Assembly: GCF_014651495.1 (NCBI RefSeq)
Contig: NZ_BMWZ01000002.1
Span: 372,001 to 436,000 of the forward strand
Length of the DNA stretch: 64,000 bases
Direction of reading: 5' to 3'
From: Algibacter mikhailovii
Lineage (GTDB): Bacteria; Bacteroidota; Bacteroidia; Flavobacteriales; Flavobacteriaceae
A program made the translations under genes and the position numbers. The notes under the pieces were generated by a model. That model worked only from the letters and a program-made list of their open reading frames with translations, was not told the DNA's origin and searched no databases. Positions 27,980 to 37,130 of the stretch are shown piece after piece. Each line of letters opens with the position of its first letter. Position 1 is the first letter of the stretch.

Positions 27980-28084
27980 TACTTAAAAAAAATTTTCTTA
28001 AAATTATTTTACTAATTCCAAATAGTAAACTCACTCCACCTCAATCCGCCTATCGCCTTCAAAAACCATGAACAATATTTAATC

Positions 28085-28305
28085 AGTTTTTAATACTTTT
28101 AAATGAACACTCTTTGTTTTCTTTAATCAAAATAGAACTATAACCACCATCATCTCTAGCAATTAACAGGTGTACATCATCATACTCTTTTAATTGAATA
28201 GCTATATTAGAGACTTTGGTCTTGAAGTAATATAATTAATTGTCTAATGCAAGATACGATAGAAAGTAATTTCTATATGTTGAATTATACATTTTTCAAA
28301 TTATA
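28085..28305 (-). pseudogene. Decayed fragment of a paralogous histidine kinase (HATPase region)
   Basis: Translating leftward across two frames gives QHIEITFYRIL, then KTKVSNIAIQLKEYDD and LLIARDDGG, which line up with QQIEITLYRILQ, KAKNVSIQLKDYDE and LTIEDDGVG of the intact kinase at 25322-27979. Stops and at least one frame change interrupt it, and no promoter or full kinase remains. A decayed relic of a second, related two-component kinase is the simplest reading. Ends are approximate; the similarity was judged by eye. Confidence 0.6.
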
Positions 28306-28550
28306 ACAAAACCTATTATGTGCTTACTCCGGAGAATTTTAAAAAAAAAGCGATAAGATTTTAAAATGCTGAATTCTTATCAACTTGAGGCATATATCTA
28401 AAGTGTTATCAGTTTACCTATATTTGTTTAAATGGAATGGCATAAAATGATCAAAATCTCAAAAGACGCGTTAAACTTTACCTCTAACAAAATATTATTA
28501 TAAAAAATAGCAGATATCATATCTATCATCAATCCTTTCTCAATCCGTTA
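28306..28550. other. Intergenic stretch upstream of the AraC gene
   Basis: No gene seen. AT-rich sequence with a perfect -7 element TATATTTG at 28419-28426 on the plus strand, presumably for the AraC gene. The TAGGT boxes found in other promoters of this region are absent at the expected distances (26 + 37 bp). The first 20-60 bases may still belong to the kinase relic. Confidence 0.5.
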
Positions 28551-29483
28551 TTGAGGCAGTTGCAATATGCAGATGTTCCTTTAAACAAAATTCTTTCTCG
28601 CAGTGATTTTAGAAAATTTGACTTTCTCAATCCTGATTCATATTTACCAATGTCAATGTTGTATTCTTTTTTACAAACGGTAAGAACTGATCAAGGGGTT
28701 AATCATATTGGAAATATGTTTTATAACGATTTTAAGTTGAACGAGCTTGGAGATTTCGGAGAATTCATAACAGAAAGACCTGATTTACTAACTGTTATAT
28801 CAGATGGTATAAAATATGAATCACATATTCAAACAAACACCAGAATGAATATTGAGATTTCTGGGCCAATTACTAAGTTTTCACAAGTTCATCTGGACCC
28901 ATTTTCCAAAGGAAGGCAGAATGCAGAAGACATTGCTTTTGCAATGGCCTACAAAGCGTTTAAAATGGTTTTGGGAAAAAATTGGCGCCCTATCTCACTC
29001 CATGTGCCGGGATTTTCAATCGATCCCATTACACATATTGTATCTACTAAAGACACAAATATAGTTTTTGGAGCCTCCTATTATCACTGGTTTTTTGAAA
29101 CAGCACAATTATCTCATAAAAATTTATCCATGACAGAGGCCAAAGAACTGTCATATCATGGTTTATCTAATCTATCTGGCCACATACAACTCTTGTTGAA
29201 TAGTCTAACTGAAGGCTATATACCAACAAGAAGAGATTTCTCAGGTTTTCTAAATTTGTCCGAAAGCACCATTGTTAGAACATTAAATACTGAAGGAACA
29301 ACCTATTTAAGATTGCTTCAAAAACATTTGTTTCTTAAAACTCTAGACTTGATGCATGATGAAAAACTACAAATATCTGAGATTAGCCTAAAGCTTGGAT
29401 ATGCTAACACGCCCAACTTTATTCGCGCCTTTAAAAAATGGACAAATACGACTCCAGAAAGGTATAGAAACCAAATTTTATAG
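28551..29483 (+). CDS. AraC-family transcriptional regulator
   Basis: About 310 residues: an N-terminal sensing domain of the Arabinose_bd type (SYLPMSMLYSFLQTVRTDQG) and a C-terminal AraC DNA-binding domain ending with LQISEISLKLGYANTPNFIRAFKKWTNTTPERYRNQIL. The frame opens at 28488 with no ATG before residue 35; TTG at 28551 is given as the start, but ATT or ATA codons at 28494-28502 would add sequence (SFLNPLLRQLQYADVPLNKIL) that fits the family's first helix. The start is therefore uncertain. The next genes, two outer-membrane proteins and an arylsulfatase in the same direction, are its likely targets. Confidence 0.88.
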   Translation: MRQLQYADVPLNKILSRSDFRKFDFLNPDSYLPMSMLYSFLQTVRTDQGVNHIGNMFYNDFKLNELGDFGEFITERPDLLTVISDGIKYESHIQTNTRMNIEISGPITKFSQVHLDPFSKGRQNAEDIAFAMAYKAFKMVLGKNWRPISLHVPGFSIDPITHIVSTKDTNIVFGASYYHWFFETAQLSHKNLSMTEAKELSYHGLSNLSGHIQLLLNSLTEGYIPTRRDFSGFLNLSESTIVRTLNTEGTTYLRLLQKHLFLKTLDLMHDEKLQISEISLKLGYANTPNFIRAFKKWTNTTPERYRNQIL

Positions 29484-29651
29484 GGCAGAACCAACAGGAC
29501 TGCGTATTCTCCCATTGACCCAAAATGACAATTGACAGGTCAAAATATTATTGTTTCTTTACTTTACCTCATACCAAACATAATGGATTAACCATAATCT
29601 ACTTGTCAATAATTGGTGTTAATCATTTCGTCAGCAAAGAAGCTATCACCC

Positions 29652-30836
29652 ATGACTCATAAAATTTTTCAATTATTTTCGGTGCTTTTTTTCCTTAGTA
29701 ATATGATGTATGCTCAGACAGAAAAGACAATATCAAAACAACAACGGAAAGAAGAAAAAAAAGCAAAAAAAGATTCTATTAAGGCTCAAAAAGTAGCTGA
29801 AGGCAGGTCATTGCTTTCACCATTAGTAGCCCCTGGATACACACCAGAATTAGGAGCGTTTTTGGCAGTAGGTGGCTTATGGAGTTTCAAAACTAACAGG
29901 AATGATGACAAAATTCAACGCTCATCTATGCCATTCACTTTTTCCTATACCTCTACTGGCGCTATAGTTTTTAATGCAAAACCCACAACATTTTGGCTTG
30001 CCGACAAATTGAGAATTGATGCTGATATCTGGTATAAGAATATGCCAGATAATTATTGGGGCGTAGGTGCTGAAAATGCAATTAACACACCACAAAGTGA
30101 TAGTACTACGGCATACCAGAGAGAATGGTGGTGGATGAATCCTAGAATATTGTATCAAGTTAAGAAAAACTTCTTTGTTGGATTAAATATAGATTACAAT
30201 TATACTAAAGGCTCAGATCCAAGTGCGGGCGTAGCAGCCGATCCAAACTATATAGAGTTCAATGACAGACCTCTCAATTCTGGGTTAGGTCTAATATTAA
30301 GGTACGACAGCAGAGATATTCCTGTAAATGCTTGGGAAGGTGTTTTTCTAGATTTATCGGCAACATTTTATACCACTGCTTTTGGAGGTGACAATGATTA
30401 TCAAACTTTTTTAATAGACTACAGGCAATATGAGCAAGTGGGGAAAACTGGGCAAGTCCTATCATGGCAGATTAAATCAAGAATAGCAACTGGAGATGTG
30501 CCCTATGGAGAGATGGGACAGTTAGGAAATCCGTTTGATTTACGTGGCTATAGTTGGGGGAGATTTAGAGACAAAAGTTTGTTTTTTGTACTACCTGAAT
30601 ACAGACATACATTTTACAAACAAAATGGTGACATGAGCAAACACGGGGCGGTGGTATGGGTAGCTACAGGAACTGTTTGGGATTTTGAAACAGTTGATTC
30701 GCAAAATATGCATTGGCTTCCCAATTTTGGAGTTGGATATCGATTAGAACTGCAGCCCCGTATGAATTTGAGATTAGATTTTGGAATTGGACAAGAATCT
30801 TCTGGCATTTATTTTAATTTCAATCAAGCCTTTTAA
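29652..30836 (+). CDS. BamA/TamA-type outer-membrane barrel protein
   Basis: A 394-residue exported protein starting MTHKIFQLFSVLFFLSNMMYAQ (signal peptide), followed by a Lys/Glu-rich segment and a beta-barrel that resembles the surface-antigen (Omp85 C-terminal) domain: SGLGLILRYDSRDIPVNAWEG, FDLRGYSWGRFRDKSLFFVLPEYRHTF and the closing strand SSGIYFNFNQAF. No POTRA repeats are visible, so it is a short, barrel-only member. It starts after a region without a clear activator box and is followed four bases later by another outer-membrane gene, so they form an operon. Substrate unknown. Confidence 0.8.
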   Translation: MTHKIFQLFSVLFFLSNMMYAQTEKTISKQQRKEEKKAKKDSIKAQKVAEGRSLLSPLVAPGYTPELGAFLAVGGLWSFKTNRNDDKIQRSSMPFTFSYTSTGAIVFNAKPTTFWLADKLRIDADIWYKNMPDNYWGVGAENAINTPQSDSTTAYQREWWWMNPRILYQVKKNFFVGLNIDYNYTKGSDPSAGVAADPNYIEFNDRPLNSGLGLILRYDSRDIPVNAWEGVFLDLSATFYTTAFGGDNDYQTFLIDYRQYEQVGKTGQVLSWQIKSRIATGDVPYGEMGQLGNPFDLRGYSWGRFRDKSLFFVLPEYRHTFYKQNGDMSKHGAVVWVATGTVWDFETVDSQNMHWLPNFGVGYRLELQPRMNLRLDFGIGQESSGIYFNFNQAF

Positions 30837-30839
30837 ATT

Positions 30840-31856
30840 ATGAATATTCTTATTCTGTTTGATTTTTTTAAATTATCGGCTTTAAAGTATTTGCACTTAA
30901 TTCTTTTTGTAATAGCGAATTGCTTCAATTTACTTGGTCAGGTTTCTCCTTATCAAAGTGGTGCTTATTTACCTGGAATTAGCGGCGTTAGAGACTTGAC
31001 CTACCCAGAGTTTGAGGGTCTAACCCTTATTGACTATAATTTAGGTTTATGGGCAAATAAACTCACTGATCATAATGGAGACCCTCTAAAAATCAACCAA
31101 GTCATCCCTAGTTTTGAAGATTCTGAAATAAGCGTTAAAGGCGCTGGTTACATTAATAGTTTAATGATTAGCTACACATCAAAACCTATAAAATTTCTTG
31201 GAAACGCAAGATATATGGCATGGATTAACCCGAGTTTCTTAACTGTAAATGTAAGAGTTAAAAATTTCTCAGAGGAAGATTCAAAGGTAATTGTTAAAGC
31301 TGGTGACTCAGGTTTTGGAGATCTAAATATAGCACCACTCTATTTATCCTGGCAAGGAAAAAGATTAGACTTCACTGCAGGATACCTGTTTTCTGCACCA
31401 ACAGGTCGGTATGATAGTAATATGGATGACAACATTGGTATAGGGTATTGGTCACATATATTTCAGGCCGCCGCTTATTATTATCTCGCTGAAAAATCAA
31501 CCGCATTTATGATTTCACCGGTTTATGAGATACATAGTAAAATTAGTGATACCAATGTTAAACCAGGTGCTCGATTTGCCTTGGAATATGGTATTAGTCA
31601 ATATTTTACGGAACGGCTGGAAGTCACACTTCAGGGTGGGCATGTTTGGCAAATTAGTGAAGATAAAGGTGAAGATGTGTATTGGAATCGTTCTTACAAA
31701 GATCAATTAAGTACTATAGGCATAGGAATTGGTTTTTGGGCTGTTCCAAATCGGTTTTATGGTAACCTTAAGTGGTCAAAGACTTATGCCACTAAACAAA
31801 ACTTTATCGCTAATGCATTTGAGTTGCAATTAATATTTACAGCACCATTTATATAA
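30840..31856 (+). CDS. Outer-membrane channel, SphA/MetA-pathway transporter-like
   Basis: A 338-residue exported barrel: a signal sequence ending near LLGQ, then the typical start of the phenol-MetA-degradation/SphA-like family (SPYQSGAYLPGISGVRDLTYPEFEG), central SAPTGRYDSNMDDNIGIGYW and a terminal strand ending APFI. Such proteins are thought to bring hydrophobic compounds across the outer membrane. Its ATG lies four bases after the preceding barrel gene. The arylsulfatase downstream suggests a sulfated compound as cargo, but that is only context. Confidence 0.75.
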   Translation: MNILILFDFFKLSALKYLHLILFVIANCFNLLGQVSPYQSGAYLPGISGVRDLTYPEFEGLTLIDYNLGLWANKLTDHNGDPLKINQVIPSFEDSEISVKGAGYINSLMISYTSKPIKFLGNARYMAWINPSFLTVNVRVKNFSEEDSKVIVKAGDSGFGDLNIAPLYLSWQGKRLDFTAGYLFSAPTGRYDSNMDDNIGIGYWSHIFQAAAYYYLAEKSTAFMISPVYEIHSKISDTNVKPGARFALEYGISQYFTERLEVTLQGGHVWQISEDKGEDVYWNRSYKDQLSTIGIGIGFWAVPNRFYGNLKWSKTYATKQNFIANAFELQLIFTAPFI

Positions 31857-31865
31857 ATATTCAAA

Positions 31866-31936
31866 TAGGCGAAACATCTGTTTTTTGTATTTAGGTAAAG
31901 AACTAATAACAAGAACTGCTAATAAATTCAATTTTG
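31866..31936 (+). promoter_or_regulatory. Two-box promoter E (arylsulfatase), degenerate
   Basis: Box 1 TAGGCGAAACATCTG (31866-31880), box 2 TAGGTAAAGAACTAA (31892-31906), -7 CAATTTTG (31929-31936). Spacings of 26 and 37 bp equal those of promoters A-D. The first seven bases of both boxes fit the consensus while the second halves are weaker, so it is the least certain member of the set. The arylsulfatase ATG is 41 bases downstream. Confidence 0.6.
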
Positions 31937-31976
31937 TATTAACAATAACTATTAATTTTTTAAACCAATAACAATT

Positions 31977-33488
31977 ATGAGAAAAACAAGTACAATATTC
32001 TTATTGCTATTATTATCTGTGGCAACAGGGATTTCACAAAACACAAAAAAGCCAAATATCTTGGTAATTATGGGAGACGACGTAGGCATCCCAAATTTAA
32101 GCACATATGGTCAAGGGATGATGGGTTACCAAACACCAAATATTGATCGAATAGCTCATGAGGGCTTAAAATTTACAGATTATTATGGAGAGCAAAGTTG
32201 TACAGCAGGAAGGTCTGCTTTTATAACAGGGCAACATATTATCAGAACAGGTTTGTCTAAAGTAGGCTTACCTGGAGCTCCTGTAGGAATAAAAGATGAG
32301 ACAGCTACATTGGCAGAAATGCTAAAAACCTTAGGTTATGCAACCGGTCAGTTTGGAAAAAACCATTTTGGAGATCAAGATCAATTTTTGCCTACAAAAC
32401 ATGGATTTGACGAATTTTTTGGAAATCTATATCACTTAAATGCTGAAGAGGAGCCAGAACATGCCGATTGGCCGGCAAATGATGGAAACGGAAGAGTTCC
32501 TCGCCCTAGAGGTGTTATAAAATCAAGTGCTGATGGTCCAATTGCTGATACAGGACCTTTAACTAAAAAAAGAATGGAAACAGTTGATTATGAGTTTCAA
32601 GCCGCAGCTTTTGACTTTATGGAAAGAAAAACCAAAGAAGGAACACCTTGGTTTACTTGGATGAACACAACTGGCATGCACTTCTGGACTCATATTGATG
32701 AAAAATACAAAGGAAAATCTGGATTAAACGATTACGCAGATGGTATGATAAGATTAGACGATATTGTAGGTGAGTTCCATGATAAATTAGAAGAATTAGG
32801 TGTGGATGACAATACCATTATTATTTTCACAACCGATAATGGTGTGCATCAAGCAACGTGGCCCGATGCCGGAGTTACATGGTTCCATGGCGAAAAAACC
32901 ACTAACTGGGAAGGTGGATTTAGAGTTCCTGCCATGGCCAGTTTTCCTGAAAGATATGGAATTAAGCCAGGTACATTAGTAAATGATGTTACCTCTCATT
33001 TAGACTGGGTACCTACATTATTAGCTGCTGCTGGAGGCTCAGATATTCCAAACAAACTAAAAGCCGGTACATTTACATCAAATAACAAAACATTTAAAAA
33101 CCATTTAGATGGACATAATATGTTACCGCTATGGAGTGGGAAAACAGAAAAAAACCCAAGAGAATATTTCATTTACGGGACAGATGCTGCAGAAATTTCA
33201 GCAATTCGTTTTGGAGATCGATGGAAGGCCATGTATATGGAACAAAAGGCTATTGGGCAAGAAGTTTGGATTTATAAATTAGAAAGCTTAAAAGCTCCAT
33301 TATTGTTTGATTTAAGAATGGATCCTTTTGAGAAAGCTCGAGAAACAAATACTTATCAAGATTGGTATGCAAGACACATCTTTATGTTTGGATGGGCCGC
33401 AAGTTATGTCCTGGAGTTTAAAAACAGCTTTAAAGAATTCCCTCCTGCACAAAAACCTGCAACTTGGAATGTTACGGAAATGGATTAA
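31977..33488 (+). CDS. Secreted arylsulfatase (CTAGR type)
   Basis: A 503-residue periplasmic or secreted sulfatase: signal peptide (1-20), metal-binding MGDDVGIPN, the formylglycine motif CTAGR (Cys 75), ATGQFGKNHFGD and the conserved FTTDNG segment. The Cys-X-Ala-X-Arg form, rather than Cys-X-Pro-X-Arg, is a minority variant; a maturase is needed and none is in the window. It resembles the arylsulfatase A subgroup with LYHLNAEEEPEHADWP. It has its own promoter of the TAGGT two-box kind and lies downstream of two outer-membrane genes. Natural substrate unknown. Confidence 0.92.
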   Translation: MRKTSTIFLLLLLSVATGISQNTKKPNILVIMGDDVGIPNLSTYGQGMMGYQTPNIDRIAHEGLKFTDYYGEQSCTAGRSAFITGQHIIRTGLSKVGLPGAPVGIKDETATLAEMLKTLGYATGQFGKNHFGDQDQFLPTKHGFDEFFGNLYHLNAEEEPEHADWPANDGNGRVPRPRGVIKSSADGPIADTGPLTKKRMETVDYEFQAAAFDFMERKTKEGTPWFTWMNTTGMHFWTHIDEKYKGKSGLNDYADGMIRLDDIVGEFHDKLEELGVDDNTIIIFTTDNGVHQATWPDAGVTWFHGEKTTNWEGGFRVPAMASFPERYGIKPGTLVNDVTSHLDWVPTLLAAAGGSDIPNKLKAGTFTSNNKTFKNHLDGHNMLPLWSGKTEKNPREYFIYGTDAAEISAIRFGDRWKAMYMEQKAIGQEVWIYKLESLKAPLLFDLRMDPFEKARETNTYQDWYARHIFMFGWAASYVLEFKNSFKEFPPAQKPATWNVTEMD

Positions 33489-33520
33489 TTCATAAATATC
33501 GTTATCAATATGTAAAAACA

Positions 33521-33552
33521 AAAACCTTCTAATGCTTTATTTAGAAGGTTTT
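33521..33552 (+). terminator. Terminator after the arylsulfatase
   Basis: Stem AAAACCTTCTAA with TTAGAAGGTTTT around an 8-base loop, 33 bases beyond the arylsulfatase stop codon. Confidence 0.8.
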
Positions 33553-33652
33553 GCATTACAATACTCTTGGTCTCTTAATGCCCAACTCATTTCATTTATT
33601 AAGAATGAAATTCTTTTAAACTATTAAGAAAACCTCTCTAATATTTATACGA

Positions 33653-33723
33653 TAGGTAATTCACCTAATTTATAGTATTAGGTGATTGGCTGATAGTTAC
33701 GTCTGTACTTTCATTGACCTTTG
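33653..33723 (+). promoter_or_regulatory. Two-box promoter A (csbD-hdeD operon)
   Basis: Box 1 TAGGTAATTCACCTA (33653-33667), box 2 TAGGTGATTGGCTGA (33679-33693), -7 GACCTTTG (33716-33723). Box 1 to box 2 is 26 bp and box 2 to -7 is 37 bp. The csbD ATG follows at 33777. The box 2 tail GGCTGATAG is shared with promoter B. Confidence 0.8.
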
Positions 33724-33776
33724 TATTGTTAAAAGAAACAAACAATAAAAAATATTTAATTTTTAAATCAAACATT

Positions 33777-34139
33777 ATGAACACAAATCAATTAAAAGGA
33801 AAAGTAGAACAGTTACAAGGAGATGCAAAAATCTGGTTAGGTCAAAAAACAAATAATCCAAAAATGGAAATTGAAGGCAAACTTGATATAGCAAACGGAA
33901 AATTAATAGAACAGAAAGGTAACGCCATGGAACAGTATGAAAAAGCAAAAAAAATTATGGAAAGTAGAACCGAAGAAGTTCAAAATAAAGCGCTGTTAAA
34001 ATGGGATAAATTGAAAAATGAAGATGTAAAGGAATTCGATAAGAGCTTCGAAAAATTTGCTAATAAATTAAAAGAAAAATACAATCATACTCAAGAAGAA
34101 GCAAATTCTCAAATAAGAGAATTTATGAATCAATTTTAA
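33777..34139 (+). CDS. CsbD-family stress protein
   Basis: A 120-residue hydrophilic protein. The N-terminal CsbD domain reads MNTNQLKGKVEQLQGDAKIW and continues with GKLDIANGKLIEQKGNAMEQ; the second half is a Lys/Glu-rich coiled coil that makes it longer than the 60-70 residues of typical CsbD proteins. CsbD proteins are induced by general stress in other bacteria, but their molecular role is unknown. I start at the ATG at 33777 because the in-frame TTG at 33714 lies in the -7 element. It is followed 33 bases later by an HdeD-like gene. Confidence 0.88.
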   Translation: MNTNQLKGKVEQLQGDAKIWLGQKTNNPKMEIEGKLDIANGKLIEQKGNAMEQYEKAKKIMESRTEEVQNKALLKWDKLKNEDVKEFDKSFEKFANKLKEKYNHTQEEANSQIREFMNQF

Positions 34140-34172
34140 ACTAAAAAACCAATTAATATAAAACCAATTATC

Positions 34173-34880
34173 ATGTCAAACATCATCTCACAATCAATAC
34201 ATACAATTAAACACTGGTGGTTATTTTTATTATCAGGAATATTATTAATCTTAGGTAGCGTCTATGTATTCTCAGCTCCTCAAGAAAGTTATTTATCATT
34301 AGCCTGGGTATTTAGTATTCTAGTATTCGCAAACGGTATTTCTAACGTCATTTTTTCAATTGCTAACCGCAAAGAACTTAAAGGTTGGGGTTGGTATTTA
34401 ACCGGAGGGATATTTGAAATTTTAATAGGTATAATTTTATTATCGTATCCTGCCATATCAATTATATTACTTCCCGTATTTATAGGATTCTGGTTGTTGT
34501 TTAGAGGTATAAATATTATTGGGAATGCTTTTGAACTTAAAAATATAGGGGTTTTAGATTGGGGCTGGTTCTTGCTTTTTGGAGTAACTTTAGCCGTTGT
34601 GGCATCTTCAATGATTTTACTTCCAATTATTGGTCACATTACTGTAATCATATTAACAGCTTTTGGATTATTCATCTTAGGAATAGCTAATATTATATTA
34701 TCATTTAAGTTAAAAAAAGTGAAGTCTTTAACCATTGATAAGGTGGATCAATTTAAGAATAAAATAAAATCTGAGTTCAACAATCTTAAAAAGGAGGTTA
34801 TTAATAACTATGAACAATTAAGTGAAGAAGAAAAACTAAAAATAGATCAGGCCTTTGAAAAGTACGAAGCAAATTCATAG
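34173..34880 (+). CDS. HdeD/DUF308-family membrane protein with C-terminal coiled coil
   Basis: A 235-residue inner-membrane protein with six hydrophobic helices in the HdeD (DUF308) repeat pattern (HWWLFLLSGILLILGSVYVF; FEILIGIILLSYPAISIILLP; DWGWFLLFGVTLAVVASSMILL), followed by a charged helical tail (about residues 185-235) not present in the shorter HdeD. HdeD is known from acid resistance in Escherichia coli. It is 33 bases downstream of csbD under promoter A, and a second HdeD-like gene with its own promoter B follows. Confidence 0.88.
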   Translation: MSNIISQSIHTIKHWWLFLLSGILLILGSVYVFSAPQESYLSLAWVFSILVFANGISNVIFSIANRKELKGWGWYLTGGIFEILIGIILLSYPAISIILLPVFIGFWLLFRGINIIGNAFELKNIGVLDWGWFLLFGVTLAVVASSMILLPIIGHITVIILTAFGLFILGIANIILSFKLKKVKSLTIDKVDQFKNKIKSEFNNLKKEVINNYEQLSEEEKLKIDQAFEKYEANS

Positions 34881-34904
34881 GATAATCACAAAAGATTCAA
34901 AGAT

Positions 34905-34931
34905 AAAAAGGCACCTTACTGGGTGTCTTTT
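34905..34931 (+). terminator. Terminator of csbD-hdeD
   Basis: Stem AAAAGGCACC with GGTGTCTTTT (one G-T pair) around a 6-7 base loop, 24 bases after the stop codon of the first HdeD-like gene and before promoter B. Confidence 0.7.
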
Positions 34932-35018
34932 CATTACACAGTAACACGTCTTTAATCCACCAGAAAAGGCATAGATGCAATAACCTACTTCCTTTCTACA
35001 AAGTCTAGATGTCTTGGA

Positions 35019-35089
35019 TAGGCAATTTACCTATTTTTTTCACTTAGGTGAATGGCTGATAGACAGTATAGGTTAAAATGGAATCTTTG
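35019..35089 (+). promoter_or_regulatory. Two-box promoter B (hdeD-M48 operon)
   Basis: Box 1 TAGGCAATTTACCTA (35019-35033), box 2 TAGGTGAATGGCTGA (35045-35059), -7 AATCTTTG (35082-35089). Spacings are 26 and 37 bp. The HdeD-like ATG is 45 bases downstream. Confidence 0.8.
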
Positions 35090-35133
35090 TAGTGTTAATA
35101 AAAACAAATAATCAACTTTAAAAAAATAGTATT

Positions 35134-35694
35134 ATGAACACAAGTAAAACATTATCAGCAGTCGTAGAGAAATCATTTAAAAAAATAATGATTTTAGGAA
35201 TTTTAATTGCAATCCTTGGAGTTATTGCACTTATATATCCAGAAGGATTTGGAAAAGTATCTGTAAAAACAATAGGCATATTTATGGTCATTGGAGGGCT
35301 ACTGAGATTAACATTTGCCATCACTTCATTTTCAATGGGGGCATTATTCTCTCGCTATGTTTATGGAATATTAATGATCATTGGAGGGCTTTGGGTAGTA
35401 GGAAACCCAGATATGGGACTAGAAGCACTAACCATTGTAATGGCTGTCTATTTTATAATAGATGGTTTAACACAATTAATGTACTCTTTTTCTTTGATGC
35501 CAATTGGCGGTGGACTATTCTTATTATTAAGCGGTATTGTTGGCATAGGATTAGGTGTTCTAATTTTCATGAATTTTCCTGAATCAAGTTCCTATGTATT
35601 TGGAGTCTATTTAGGAATTAAACTTTTAATAGACGGTATTACCTTAGGATTAACAGGAAGAGCAGTATATAAAACAGCACAACTTAATTCATAA
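35134..35694 (+). CDS. HdeD/DUF308-family membrane protein
   Basis: A 186-residue integral membrane protein of the HdeD (DUF308) family with six hydrophobic helices (IMILGILIAILGVIALIYPE; IFMVIGGLLRLTFAITS; YGILMIIGGLWVVGNP and so on) and short polar ends. It is shorter than the paralogue at 34173 because it lacks the coiled-coil tail. It is the first gene after promoter B and is followed 26 bases later by an M48 peptidase gene. Function in this group of bacteria is unknown. Confidence 0.88.
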   Translation: MNTSKTLSAVVEKSFKKIMILGILIAILGVIALIYPEGFGKVSVKTIGIFMVIGGLLRLTFAITSFSMGALFSRYVYGILMIIGGLWVVGNPDMGLEALTIVMAVYFIIDGLTQLMYSFSLMPIGGGLFLLLSGIVGIGLGVLIFMNFPESSSYVFGVYLGIKLLIDGITLGLTGRAVYKTAQLNS

Positions 35695-35720
35695 ATAACT
35701 CCATTATATATATAACTAAA

Positions 35721-37130
35721 ATGAAAAAGCAAGCCATCCATATTTTAACCATTCTATTTTCAATTTCGTTAGTGGCTCAGAATGTCGAGTTAGATAAATT
35801 CCTTGGAGAACAAAATGCCAAAATAGTTGTATCGGAAATGGGAATTTACAATGACCTAGATAAAACTGAATATATTCGTAAAATTGGGAATAGACTAGTA
35901 GCGGAACTAGAAAACCCCTTATTTGAGTATCAATTTCATTTAGTAGAAAACCCATCACCTAATGCCTTTGCATTACCAGGGGGTTATTTATATGTAACAA
36001 CAGGCCTTTTGCCAATATTACAAAGTGAAGATGAATTGGCATGTATTTTAGGTCATGAAATAATACATTCTAACAATCGTCATTCCATTAAACAACTAAA
36101 GAAAAGTATTTTTCCAAAATTATTAGAGGTACCAGGAAAATTAATTGGAGTTATAGATTCTGAAGTTGGCGAACTCTTTAATGCTCCAATTGAAATGTCA
36201 AATGAATTACTCCTTGCTTCGTATGGAAGAAAATCAGAGACAGAAGCTGATAAAGAAGGCATTGAATTAGCAGCAAAAGCAGGCTATAATCCTAACGCGA
36301 TGATTACCGCATTATCCAGACTTTCTAAAACGATTTCTGTCGCTACAGGAGAAGAAGAAAGTAAAAGTTATTTTAATGACCACCCATATACTCCCGATCG
36401 ATTAGAAGCAATACAAAATCAAATATCAGGTATGACATGGAAAAAAACATCACAAATTTCGTCAAACTATTTACAAAATTTTGATGGAACACTCTTCGGA
36501 GACAACCCTGAGAAGGGCATTATAAAAGACAATACATTTATACATCCAGAGTTAAATTTTCATGTTGAGTTTCCTGAAAAATGGACTATAGACAATCAAA
36601 ACTCTCATATCACGGCATATGATGAATCTCAACAATCTGGAATTTATATAGTCTTGGACAACCCAAACTTAAGCCCTAAAAAATCAGCAAGTGTATTTGT
36701 TGAAAGTTTAAAAAAGGAATACAAGGAGAAAATAATTAAACACGAACATTATCAAATTGGAAACAGAAAAGGCTACTTGGTAACTTTCCAAGATAAAGTA
36801 GAAACCCAAACTGTGTTTGCCTACGCTCTATGGATCCCGATGGAGGACAAATTATTTAGAATTATGGGTATTGCGTCAAAACAAGATCAAAATATCTTAA
36901 AGGAAATAGTTTTATCGTTAAGAAAATTATCTATAGAAGAACAAAGCCATATTACTATCAATAGAATGAGTATTGTTACTGCTAAAAAAGGAGAAACAAT
37001 TCAATCATTAAGTAAGCGAGAGCATAATTTATTAAATGAAAATTTGACCTGTGTCATTAACGACAAAAATACTAGTGACAAATTGAAAAAGGGAGAACAA
37101 ATCAAAATCATTAAAACATTCAAATATTAA
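35721..37130 (+). CDS. M48-family metalloprotease with C-terminal LysM-like domain
   Basis: A 469-residue exported zinc protease similar to BepA/YfgC. It has a signal peptide (MKKQAIHILTILFSISLVAQ), the active-site HEIIH (residues 112-116) and the third-ligand Glu in SETEADKEG, preceded by NAFALPGGYLYVTTGLL. The C-terminal half is a separate domain (FHVEFPEKWTIDN) ending in a LysM-like module (VTAKKGETIQSLSKREHN to LKKGEQIKII), which may bind cell wall. BepA-type proteases act on misassembled outer-membrane proteins, which suits an envelope-stress role for this operon. Confidence 0.9.
   Translation: MKKQAIHILTILFSISLVAQNVELDKFLGEQNAKIVVSEMGIYNDLDKTEYIRKIGNRLVAELENPLFEYQFHLVENPSPNAFALPGGYLYVTTGLLPILQSEDELACILGHEIIHSNNRHSIKQLKKSIFPKLLEVPGKLIGVIDSEVGELFNAPIEMSNELLLASYGRKSETEADKEGIELAAKAGYNPNAMITALSRLSKTISVATGEEESKSYFNDHPYTPDRLEAIQNQISGMTWKKTSQISSNYLQNFDGTLFGDNPEKGIIKDNTFIHPELNFHVEFPEKWTIDNQNSHITAYDESQQSGIYIVLDNPNLSPKKSASVFVESLKKEYKEKIIKHEHYQIGNRKGYLVTFQDKVETQTVFAYALWIPMEDKLFRIMGIASKQDQNILKEIVLSLRKLSIEEQSHITINRMSIVTAKKGETIQSLSKREHNLLNENLTCVINDKNTSDKLKKGEQIKIIKTFKY

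Noticed and set aside
28356-28426. A sixth two-box promoter before the AraC gene
   Set aside because: A perfect -7 exists at 28419, but neither position 37 bp nor 63 bp upstream carries a TAGG box.
33714-33776. Earlier TTG start for the csbD gene
   Set aside because: The TTG lies inside the -7 element of promoter A, and the CsbD domain begins at the ATG at 33777.
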